Assembly (NCBI RefSeq): GCF_001522545.3
Contig: NC_031796.1
Location: forward strand, 3,020,223 to 3,084,222
Direction: 5' to 3'
Length of the DNA: 64,000 bases
DNA from: Parus major
Lineage: Eukaryota; Chordata; Aves; Passeriformes; Paridae
The notes below the pieces were generated by a model. It saw nothing but the letters and a program-made list of their open reading frames with translations, was not told where the DNA came from and did not search any database. Both the position numbers and the translations under genes were made by a program. Positions 11,043-19,900 of the stretch are shown one piece after another. The stretch's first letter is position 1. Each line of letters opens with the position of its first letter.

Positions 11043-11530
11043 CTGTGGGGAGAGCAACCAACAGCATCAGCACAGCCATCATCTATAGGGCAGCACAGCT
11101 GGCACCACCCAGCCCCACCTCCAGTTTGGGATCACAGAATCACTCAAGTTGGAAAAACCCCATAAAAAGCAAATCCAAACATTCCCCCAGCACTACCAAG
11201 GCCATCATTAACCCACCACATCCACACGTGTTTTAAACCCCTCCAGGAATGGTGGCACCACTGCCCTGGGCAGCCCTGCCCAGCCACCCCCCAGCCTGGG
11301 ATACACAGATGAGCAGGTGGAACTCGGGAAGCAGGAGGGCACCCCAGCCAGCCGGGACTCACCCGGTTTAGGAGCTTGCAGATGTGGGCAAAATAAGCAA
11401 CTTTCTTCTTCTGTCTGTGGACACGGAGGCAGTGGAGGCTCTGCCAGGCACATCCCTCTGCTGCCTCCGGGGGCTCAGGAAGGGCAGCAGCACCTAAGGG
11501 GCCGTGCAGGGTGGGAGGTCCTGGCTCCAT
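10842..11530 (-). CDS. H2BN1: Intron-containing histone H2B variant, H2B.N-like (122 aa)
   Basis: Two coding exons on the - strand (11530-11363 and 11042-10842) join in phase 0 into 122 residues, close to the 125-126 of canonical H2B. The join uses GTGAGT donor and CCCCACAG acceptor signals. The histone fold is recognisable. Residues 43-56 (KVAYFAHICKLLNR) correspond to H2B alpha-1 (SYSIYVYKVLKQ). Residue 86 onward (EASRLSRYGRRS, then REVLLAMKLVLLREL) corresponds to H2B EASRLAHYNKRS and REIQTAVRLLLPGEL. The loop after alpha-1 is two residues shorter than in H2B. The protein stops after LYKPPPGS, so the alpha-C helix and the H2B K120 ubiquitination region are missing. The ATG has a strong context (G at -3 and +4). 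The expected role is a chromatin component pairing with H2A, perhaps germline-restricted as known H2B variants often are; that is inference. The symbol is provisional, based on the H2B fold plus recalled human synteny at 17q11.2. Confidence 0.8.
11043..11362 (-). other. Intron of the H2B variant (320 bp) carrying CR1
   Basis: GT-AG intron. About half of it (11127-11285) is a CR1 fragment in the - orientation. The rest shows nothing recognisable. Confidence 0.75.
11127..11285 (-). mobile_element. CR1 LINE fragment inside the H2B-variant intron
   Basis: The + strand reads 'gatcacagaatcactcaagt', then 'ctaccaaggccatcatt', 'cacatccacacgtgtttt' and 'actgccctgggcagccctg'. This is the same CR1 subfamily as the fragment near 8.6 kb. 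Confidence 0.75.
11363..11530 (-). CDS. H2BN1: H2B-variant coding exon 1 (residues 1-56)
   Basis: Opens with ATG at 11530-11528 and ends at the CGG codon before GTGAGT. It encodes a tail rich in proline, alanine and glutamate (MEPGPPTLHG...), then the basic cluster RQKKK and the alpha-1 helix. An alternative acceptor (TCCACAG, exon start 11414) just before the QKKK codons would allow a different N-terminal tail to be spliced on, so the tail is less certain than the fold. Confidence 0.7.
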
Positions 11531-11793
11531 CGCTCAGTGCTGGGGTTACACACACGCTTCCCGTGGCTACAAAACCTCTGCTGAGAGAAAACCAGTCAGG
11601 GACTGAACACACTGCTGCCCTCACCCTGTCCTTGCCAGGGCACTAATTAGCATCAGGCAAAATAGGCACCTACAATAACACCAAAGCTATTCAGTGTACT
11701 GCATAAACAAGGCCAGAAGGCACTCCCTCTGCAAAGCTAAACACACCAGAAATGCAAAGAGGGCATTTTAGGAGAGTTTCCTTCCCAACTCAC

Positions 11794-11850
11794 CTCTGAG
11801 AGCTCCTCCAGTCTCGTCCTCCCCCAGGAGCAGAGAGGAAGCCGGTGTCT
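11794..11850 (-). other. Proposed 5' untranslated exon of the H2B variant
   Basis: On the - strand a strong donor (CTCAGAG|GTGAGT, exon end 11794) faces a strong acceptor (TTTTCTCTCAGCAG, next exon starting 11577). They would define a 216-bp intron and leave 47 bases of leader before ATG 11530. A weak TATA-like GTTATAGG at 11856-11863 lies just upstream. The 5' boundary is a guess; the model rests on splice consensus only. Confidence 0.4.
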
Positions 11851-12072
11851 GCTGCCTATAACCGGGGGGGATCATTGCCCCCAGCTGGGAGGGGAGGGGA
11901 GGGGGCCCACGCAGCTGCACGGGTGGGGATGGAGAGGGAGACAAGGACAGGGACAGCCACACCACCTCACACCTGCACCCTGTCTCCTACACTCAAACCA
12001 GCCATTCTTGCCCCAAATTCTTTTAGGTGAGGCTGCGTTTGCTCTCAGGTCCCCCCCGCCCCAGCTCCATTG

Positions 12073-12103
12073 CTCTAATTAGTATAATTAATGTAATTAG
12101 TCT
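12073..12103. promoter_or_regulatory. Cluster of three homeodomain core sites
   Basis: Within 31 bases the sequence shows TCTAATTAG, then ATAATTAATG, then GTAATTAGTC: three TAATTA/TAATTAA cores. Each alone is common. The close spacing about 1.75 kb upstream of MYO1D is what makes it worth listing. Function is inferred. Confidence 0.35.
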
Positions 12104-12120
12104 GCCATGCTGGATGTGCG

Positions 12121-13235
12121 GGGGACTTTTTATGTGGTTTATTTTGTGTTAATTTGAGGGGGTTCCAGGGTTTCACCAAGCACTAGAGTGAGCAGGGTCT
12201 GGGGGACACCCAGGGATGCTGGGGGCAGGAGCTGATCCTGTGGGATCTGTCCTGGCAGGGGTCCCAGTGCAGAACCCTGTTCTGTGATGGTTGTAGCATT
12301 GGACACAGCAAAAGGGGGTCAGTGTGTTCTGGATGTAACCCCATCCTCAGGGAGATGAGTTTTTGAGGGGGAATCCCTCGGGTGCAGCCCCCCCACCCTG
12401 CAGGGTGTTTGTGGGGGGTCTTTGGGATGCAGCATCTTTTCCTGCAGAATATGGGGTGGGGCTGGGTGTCCCAGGACAACGTGGAGAGGGGTGAGGGATC
12501 CTGGGATGCAGGGTCTGTACCGGAGGGAAGGAGAAGGTGTCCCCTGAGTGTGGGATCCAGCCATGCTGCAGGATGGAGATTCCAAAGAGTGCAGGATGTG
12601 ACCCTGTAGCACAGCCTGCCCCTCAGGTGGGGAGAGGGAGTCTCTCCAGATGAAGAATGTAACCCATTAGCAGTCTGTACGAAGTGTGGGGGGGGCTCCC
12701 CTGGTGCAGGATACACCCCAGGAAGGAAGATTCCCCCGGGGTGGAGGACAGCAGCCTGCAGCCCCTCATCCTGGGGGTCTTTCCAGGTGCAGAATGAGGC
12801 CCCTTAGCACCCTGTGCTCTGCTGAAGGTGTCTCTCCTTAGGTGCAGGATGTGATGCTTTCACAGCCTGTGTTGGAGAGGGGACTCTGCTGAGTCCAGGA
12901 TACATCCCGGGAAGGAATTGTTCCCCTCTCAATCACATCCTCCCCTCCCCAGAGTATCCTGCAGCCCCCCACCCTGAGGGTCTCCCCATGTGCAGAGAAA
13001 TGGAAGTAGCCCAAGGCTCGCTCTGGTTCTGGGGTGCCCGGGTGTTGCAGGGGGAATTCCTGTGTGGTTTATTCTGCATTAACTTAGGAGGGTTCTGGGG
13101 TTTCAGTAAACACCGGCGTGAGCAGAGTCTGGGGGGGCACCCAGGGGTGGGAGCAGGACCGACCCTGCCGAGTGGGGTCATGGGGTGGGGTTTCCCTTGG
13201 GTGCAGGATCTGCTGTCCTGGCAGGGGCCAGAAAA
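12121..13235 (+). repeat. Diverged direct duplication, 930-bp offset
   Basis: The segment starting 'tatgtggtttattttg' near 12131 matches the segment 'tgtgtggtttattctg' near 13061. Similarity continues through 'gtgagcag(g/a)gtctggggg' and 'cacccaggg', then resumes at 'ctgtcctggcaggggtcc'. Between them, a looser motif of the form 'cctgcagcccc...ggtct...ccaggtgcag' recurs. Confidence 0.6.
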
Positions 13236-13286
13236 CACCCGATATTTGGGGTGTGAGGGGGCTCCTCTGGGTGCAGAACATACCCC

Positions 13287-13526
13287 AGGCAGCACAGCCC
13301 CGGCTCCAGAGCACACATCCCCCATCCCGGAGCTCCCGGTCCCGGTTTCCCGGGGATCCCCGGCCCAGGCAGCACAGCCCCGGCTCCAGAGCACACATCC
13401 CCCATCCCGGAGCTCCCGGTCCCGCTTTCCCGGGGATCCCCGGCCCAGGCAGCACAGCCCCGGCTCCAGAGCACACATCCCCCATCCCGGAGCTCCCGGT
13501 CCCGCTTTCCCGGTGATCCCCGGCCC
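13287..13526 (+). repeat. Three tandem copies of an 80-bp GC-rich unit
   Basis: 'aggcagcacagccccggctc' recurs at 13287, 13367 and 13447, with the same 80-base sequence following each time. Copy 1 differs at ggttt versus gcttt, and copy 3 changes near its end (ggtgatcc). The array ends about 315 bp before the MYO1D start codon. Confidence 0.95.
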
Positions 13527-13565
13527 AGCCGTGCCGCGATCCCCGCCTGCAGCGCGCGGCTCCCG

Positions 13566-13634
13566 CCGCCAGGGAGCGCTCTCGGCCCGCCCGGGCCGGG
13601 GCCGCCGTGCCCGCTGCGGCCGCCAGGGGGCGCT
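13566..13634 (+). promoter_or_regulatory. Two CTCF-like motifs in tandem
   Basis: CCGCCAGGGAGCGCT at 13566-13580 and CCGCCAGGGGGCGCT at 13620-13634 both resemble the CTCF core (CCASYAGRKGGCRS). They share one orientation and are 54 bases apart. The second is the closer match. Occupancy is not known. Confidence 0.55.
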
Positions 13635-13840
13635 GTGCGGAGCCGCCTCACGGCCCCGGCCCCGCCCCGCCGCAGGTGACACCCCCACACCCCACACCCC
13701 CCCCCCCGCCCGGGGAGCGGCGGGAGCGATCCCGGTCCCGATCCCCGTCCCGCTCCCGATCACCATCCCGGGCTTGGTCCTGTTCCGATCCTGCTCAGAG
13801 CCCGGCCCGCATCACGGTCCCGGTCGTCCCAGTGGGCGCC

Positions 13841-13935
13841 ATGGCGGAGCAGGAGAGTTTGGAGTTCGGCAAAGCCGACTTCGTGCTGATGGACGCCGTC
13901 ACCATGCCTGAGTTCATGGCGAACCTCCGGCTGCG
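13841..13935 (+). CDS. MYO1D: MYO1D coding exon 1 (residues 1-32)
   Basis: Encodes the N-terminal segment [18 protein letters not shown]...ANLRL and two bases of the Arg32 codon. It ends CTGCG|GTGAGT. It lies inside the CpG-rich promoter. Confidence 0.97.
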
Positions 13936-16900
13936 GTGAGTGAGGGGCGGGCGGCGCGGCCCCCCCGCCCCGGGGCTCGGCGGGTCTTCCCCTCACACCC
14001 GGCCCGCTTGGGATGTAGTGTGAGGGACTGAGGGAACCGAAACCCTCCCTGAGCCTCCTCCGCCTGCTGCCCCTCCCTGCCTGAGCAAACCCGCATAAAA
14101 GTGTGGATTTTCCTATAAAACGGAAGAGCCGGGTAAAGATGAGCGTGCCCAGGGTCCACCAAGCCCTGTGGGCTGCGGGGGCTCAGCCTCCCCTCTGGAA
14201 AATCTCCCTCCGGAGTCACCTGCCTCAGTGCCCACCTCCCTCATGGGGTCATGGAACGGTTTAGGAGCGAAGAGACATTAAGGACTTCACTTTTAAATCG
14301 TATGTTGTTGATCTTCCCCTGTATCACAGAAACTCAGGGTGAGTTGGGTTGGAAGGGACCTTAAAGCCCACCCAGTGCCATGGGCAGGGACACCTTCCAC
14401 TGTCCTGGGCTGCTCCAAGCCCTGTCCAACCTGGCCTTGGACACTGTCAGGGATGGGCATCCACAGCTTCTCTGGACAGCCTGTCCCACTTCCCTCTGCC
14501 AGCTTTCTCGCCTATGCTGGCATTCTGCACAGTTGCTTTGGAGAAAAAAAAAAGAGCAATAAAAGTCACCAAGTCCAAGGTTGCTCCATCCTGTGGGGGC
14601 ATTGTAGCCGCTCGCTGGCTGTGGATTTGCTGTGTTAACATTTCTTGATCTTTATGGTTTTATTTCACGTGGAGATGTGGTGGGTGCTGGGAGGATCCAC
14701 ATTTTCCTGCCTGTTCCCTCTCAAGCACAACTAAATCCTGGGCAGCACTGATAGAGGACAGCCAGGGGACCCTCAGTCTGTGGCTGCTTTTCACTTTCCG
14801 TTATGAAAAATTCATGGGAGCTCGTCCTGATAAACTCTTATGCCCCTGCTTGTGCAAAGATTTGATAATTGCCACAGGGAAGCCTTCTCGATAAAAATGT
14901 GACTTGTTGGCTGGGTCCCATCCCTGTTCTGCTCAGGTTTTCCTGCCTGTTCCTGTCCTGCCACTTGTGTTCTGGTGGGTATTGGAATCAGTCATTTGTC
15001 AGGCCCCTGGTGTTGTTGGATGCACCTGAGAGTGGCTCTGGCAATAAATGGAGCTCAGGAGGCCCCAAACTATTGAGGAAGGGGAATATTAAGTTTTTTC
15101 AGACAATTGTGCTGTCTCCTCTGTGTGAAATCTGTAGATTTTGAGTTTTGGCTGCTTCAGCCACTGAGTGCTTAGGAATTTCTGTGCTACCTGTGCCCTG
15201 AGATGCTGCAGGGTGAGGGCTCGGATCCTGGGGGATGTAATAACAACCAGCATACTTTATGCTTTTTTCCTTTTATATTTTGGATTTCTATTTGGGCAGA
15301 GAGGGTATTGTGTTTGAATATAAGAAAATCATAAAGAGAATGGTTGAACTTTGGACATGATTTTAGATTTTAATGAATTTTGCAGTGCCTCTAAAAGTTT
15401 TGTTTCTCATTTGTACACTCCATGACACTGTAATTGTATTAGAAAGGACTTGCATGCAGTATCTTTGTAATTAGCAGGAAACTTGTGTGTCCTGGTTTAT
15501 TCTTGGAGTTTTATTCTTTGGTTAATGTGTACTAGAAATCTAAATGAAGTATTGGAAATGGATTGATAGCTTAAAAATCAATGTGGCATGTTGATTGCAA
15601 TTAGGAATCCATTGAGAGGAGCCTTGCAGAGACAGACTTTGCTAATTTTGTATGAAGGGATAAGAAGAACAAGCCAGCAGTCCTGGATTCTTACAATAAG
15701 TGTGCAACTTTGTTTATTTTTTTCTCTGTGCTGTTGCTGATGGGGCCTGAGGGTGTTGCCAGGACGTCCCTGCTGTGTCTGATACACCTTGGAGGCCCCG
15801 TGTAACTGCAGTGCCTTGGTCACTGGCACTCAAACCTAACCAAACCCAGGCTTATCCTCTGACAACAGTTCAGACTTGAGCTCTTCTCACCCAGCCATGA
15901 GCTCTGCCTGAGCTTCAAGGTAACCTGGTGTCTGTGCTGTGGGAAGAGCAAGCTTTTCTCAAAAGCTAATTAATACTGGTAATTTTTCTAACCTTGGTGC
16001 TGTCATCCCCTGCCTCTAAGCCTGTCTGCATGGGGATATTTGGGAAAGCTGATATGAATTTCCCAACAGTGTGGCCTTTCAGTAAAGCTGCTGAGCTCTG
16101 CCGGGTGTTGGGCGTTGTGTGGTGGCCCTGGGCTGCTGCCCTGGCCCCACTGCTGGTGTTTTACAACACTCAGGCAACACCTGCTGCTCACATTTTACTG
16201 CTCTGGAGAGGGCAATTGACTCTTGGTGCTGACACGTAGGAATTGTGTGAGACCCAGCCCAGGACCTGCTCAAGGGTTGGTTGTGTCACTGTGAAAATGG
16301 CAGAGTCCCCTTTGTGCTGCTGCTCCATCATTGAGTGCCCGTGGCAAGTTTGTTCAGTTTACACTTGGATGGGCTCCACCCTACTCCATAAATCCAACTT
16401 TCTGCCAGAGCTATTTTTGTTTGGGGTCACTGGCTGACCCAAGACGGGCTGTGCTGGATTTAGTTCCCAAGTGAGCCCAGATGTGGGTGGAATTGAATTC
16501 ATACCAGTTTCAGTGCATGCAAGGATATTTCCCCAAGGATGTCTCTAGTGGGAAAAGAGGAATGGTGAAGCTGCACTTTTCATTAGTGTAGTATTTGAAT
16601 TTCGTGGTGTTGACATGGTCTGGATGAGTGTGCCTGGGTAGGTGGTGGATGCAGTGTGAATTTACTACCTCATCTCCCAGCCCCAGTGTTCATGCCCAGT
16701 TATTTGTAGGTTTGAGTGGTGATTCAGCAGGGATATCACCATGTCAGTATCTTTTCATGGCTGTCTTACAGCTACTTAATGAATGTTTCTTTGGACACTC
16801 AGCAGTCACTGCGTGTTACATGTTATTGTAAATAAAAGTCATCCTGTCCTTGAATGCCTTAGTCCTGAGTTCCCTTCATCCCAGCGTCTGCTTGTGATTC

Positions 16901-19900
16901 TTAGTCATCAGAATAATTTAAAAAATGAAAAGCCAGACTATGGGAATGGTCTGTGTGAACTCAGTAGCTTTGTTTCTTTATAGTATCCTCCAAAACTGTA
17001 ACAATTGTTTCTAGAACACTCATAAATCGGATTTATTGACAAGCTGTATTGTGTGTCAGCAGTTGCCCATCATCCCTTCAGTGAGTGCCTGCTCATCTTT
17101 GCACTGCTGCAGGAGCAATTGACAATTCCAATCCCAGGACATCAGATTAATTGAAGAACTCCTTAAAATAGGGAATCTTTTTGTGTCCAGCAACTCTCAG
17201 GTCCTGCCACTGGCGGGCAGGTATTTATCTGTAGTCAACTGTTACCTGCTGTAAGTGATGGGAGAATGCTCTGGACTTGGTAAAACTCTTTATTTCATTG
17301 CTATTGACTTAACATGAGCATGAGTGTTCCATGGCAGGTGGAGTGAGATGGTGCTTGTGGAAAGGGAGTATTGGTCTGGCCAGAACTGCTCAGCTTTTGC
17401 AGAAATTGTGGTGTAGATGAAACTATTGAGTAAGAGAAGCAGGAAACTGCACCACTTCATTTTCTTCATGCCATAGTCAAAATTTCAAGTAGTAAAAGTT
17501 ACCATTTTTAATTTACTTCCTTGTAAGGAAGCTTATTTTTCAGAAGTATGAAATATTCTGGTTTATCAGGTGATACCTTGTATTACACTGCAAAGACCAC
17601 TCACTGTTCTGTACAGCTTGCATTTGTCTTGACAAACCGATCAAACCTCAGAACATTAAAGTAGGATCTGTGGAATGCAAAGAGGGAATTCTTGAATTAC
17701 GTTGTGCAGAGCAGTTACTCCTCACAGGGTCTCAGGTGTGTGCCAGGACAGTCAGATGTGACCCATCCGTTCTGTGCCAGGCAATAGGATCCTGTGGGGG
17801 CCCAGCTGGGGACAAACCCAGCACCCCTGAACCACTGGGAGTGGGAAACCACATGGAAATGCAGGGGAAAGCAGACAATTACACAGGGCAGCATCAGGGC
17901 AGCGTTTGGGATAGTCCCATGTGAGCTGTGTGCTCGTGGTGTTTGTGTTCCCACATCTGCATTGCGAGCAGGTGCTACCTGACTCATCCTCTACTGATTT
18001 CTAGTGAGTTGCTCATTTTTCAGAAGCATTGTACAGATCCCCCTGGGAACACAGTAGATCTGTGTCACCGTTATTAAAGAATTCAAGGATGTGTGAAAGG
18101 AAGACAGCGAGAGCACCTGGTGATGTGTAATGATTGTAAAATGAATTTGGGGTTGTTTTCCTCTACTTTTAAGTACTTCCAGCATGAAAACAGCTGTAGA
18201 AGGCTGTACTTCCTACTCAGATAGTTCCTGGTCATCTTAGCCCACCTGAGCCTGGAGTGGTGCAAAGACCCATGGGTTAATAGTCCTTGCAGTTGTCTCC
18301 CTTTGCACCTGGTGGCTTCTGGCCTCCTAAAGCAGCATTTCGTAAAAACACAGCTCTGTGTTCACTTAAAAACACACCAAACTATCTCACAAACCCCAGA
18401 ATTTTCAGATTAAGGCAACAGTTCTAGATCTGTATTTATTGCAGGTCCATTTGAACATAGATAATATTTGCTATGATCATTAATAGTTTTGGCATCAAGA
18501 ATCTATACTGAAAATCTGGTTCTCCTGAGAATGTGCTGAAAGTATTTGGTGTTGAGGGAAGTGTTTACTGCACAGGCAGGGCTGAGGCATGGGCTGGAGT
18601 CCTAGGAAAGGGTTGGAGCAAACTGAATGGGGAATTGGACTTTAAATGCTGCAGAGAGATATCTCGAGGGGTTTTCTTGAGGCAGTTGTGTGGAGGTTGT
18701 ACTTTTTGGACTTTTGTCAAAAAAACCCCATTTTTTCTCTGGATGATGTGGTGAGTTGAGTTGATTCTTTAGAATCCTAAAATCAGAATAGTTGTTGGAA
18801 TTGGGTTGGAAGAGACCTTGAAGTTCATCCAGTTCCATGCCCATGTCCCTTCCACTGGAGCAGGTTGCTTCAAGCCCCTGGCCTAGGACCCTTCCAGGGA
18901 AGAACTTTAAATTCTGAAAGGCCAAACTCCTGTTCTACCATTCAGTGTCCCCATCATCTGCAGACTGGGTTGTTTTTCTTTCCTTTTTCGAGTCTGGAAA
19001 AGCAAGCACAAGTATTGAGGTTGAACAAATGCTTTAATTTGTCCACATCTTCAGGAAATGGGTGTCTCTACGATCCATTAGGAACAATTCTTAGCCCAGC
19101 TGTGTGTTCCATTTGTTCTTGCTGGGTTCCACACCCTTTCTGCTCTTCCCTTGAAGAACCTCACTTGCAGTTTTGCAGTGAAGGGTGCTGTGTGTATTAC
19201 ACTGATATTTTTACATGGACTTCCTTATCTTTTGAGCACCATCTTAAACATTCATATTTGGGGTTGAAATTGTGGTGGGAGAGGTTTGTCTTCCCGTGTG
19301 CTAATAAACTGTATTTAATCCCAGCAGAGGAAATATTATGTGAATGCTTGGTTTCATTTGTGCTTTCGCTAATGAAATATTCATGCTTCACAAACAAGCT
19401 TTTCATGCCTTTAAGCCATTTTAATTTCCTCATTCTAAACAGTTATGAATATTTGAATTGTTCATGTGGTGTTGGATTAAAGAGCTGCTGAAAAGAGGCT
19501 GCTTTTTCCCTGGAGAGGAGCACCTGCCTCTGGGTGCTGCAGGACACTCCTTGCTCTACTCAGGCCAGCAGCAGTTGAATCTCATCAGCCCTTCTTGGCT
19601 TTCTCAGGGTTGCTCAACCTGCAGAAGCTGTCTTGTGTCACAGTTCGGAATGAATGGAATGAAAAATTCCCCTTAGTCCATCAAAATTTGACTTAGGAGC
19701 TTGGCCTGGGGCCAGCCTGATCTTCAGAGATGGGAAAGGCCATCGATCTCACTTAAAAAGCAAATCCCAACAAGAGGAGTAGCAAAGGGAGAATCCAGGG
19801 CAGCTTCCTGACTCCACAGGGTCTCTTCAGCCCATGGACACCTGGAGCTGCTGCAGGTGTACTGCAGGATTCCTGACTGGAATTCCCATGAACCAGGCTT

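Larger units (their letters stand above)
11851..13840. other. Shared upstream region between the H2B variant and MYO1D
   Basis: This stretch between the two divergent genes has no coding exon I can support. It holds a cluster of TAATTA-type cores, a diverged direct duplication with 930-bp offset, a three-unit 80-bp tandem repeat, and then the CpG-rich MYO1D promoter. Open frames of up to 307 codons cross it on both strands, but they follow the GC-rich repeats and have no family resemblance. Confidence 0.7.
13500..13990 (+). promoter_or_regulatory. MYO1D: CpG-rich promoter region of MYO1D
   Basis: CpG and GC content rise sharply around exon 1 compared with the flanks. GC boxes such as 'ccccgccccgcc' (about 13660-13672) are present, and no TATA box is obvious. 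Two CTCF-like motifs and a short CCCGAT/CCCGGT repeat (13728-13768) lie inside. The transcription start cannot be placed from sequence alone. Confidence 0.75.

Noticed and set aside
13607..13840. In-frame N-terminal extension of MYO1D rich in Arg-Ser
   Set aside because: The open frame upstream of ATG 13841 begins with GTG, has no ATG, and its Arg-Ser run comes from a CCCGAT/CCCGGT repeat. Known MYO1D proteins begin at the 13841 ATG.
1..13840. TMEM98 or a lysozyme-like SPACA3 gene expected by synteny
   Set aside because: I looked for their characteristic residues on both strands and saw none. They probably lie further upstream.
12183..13911. Open frames of 170-307 codons on both strands upstream of MYO1D
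   Set aside because: They follow GC-rich tandem units, overlap each other on opposite strands and show no domain. None is in frame with a recognised exon except the 5' leader reading noted separately.
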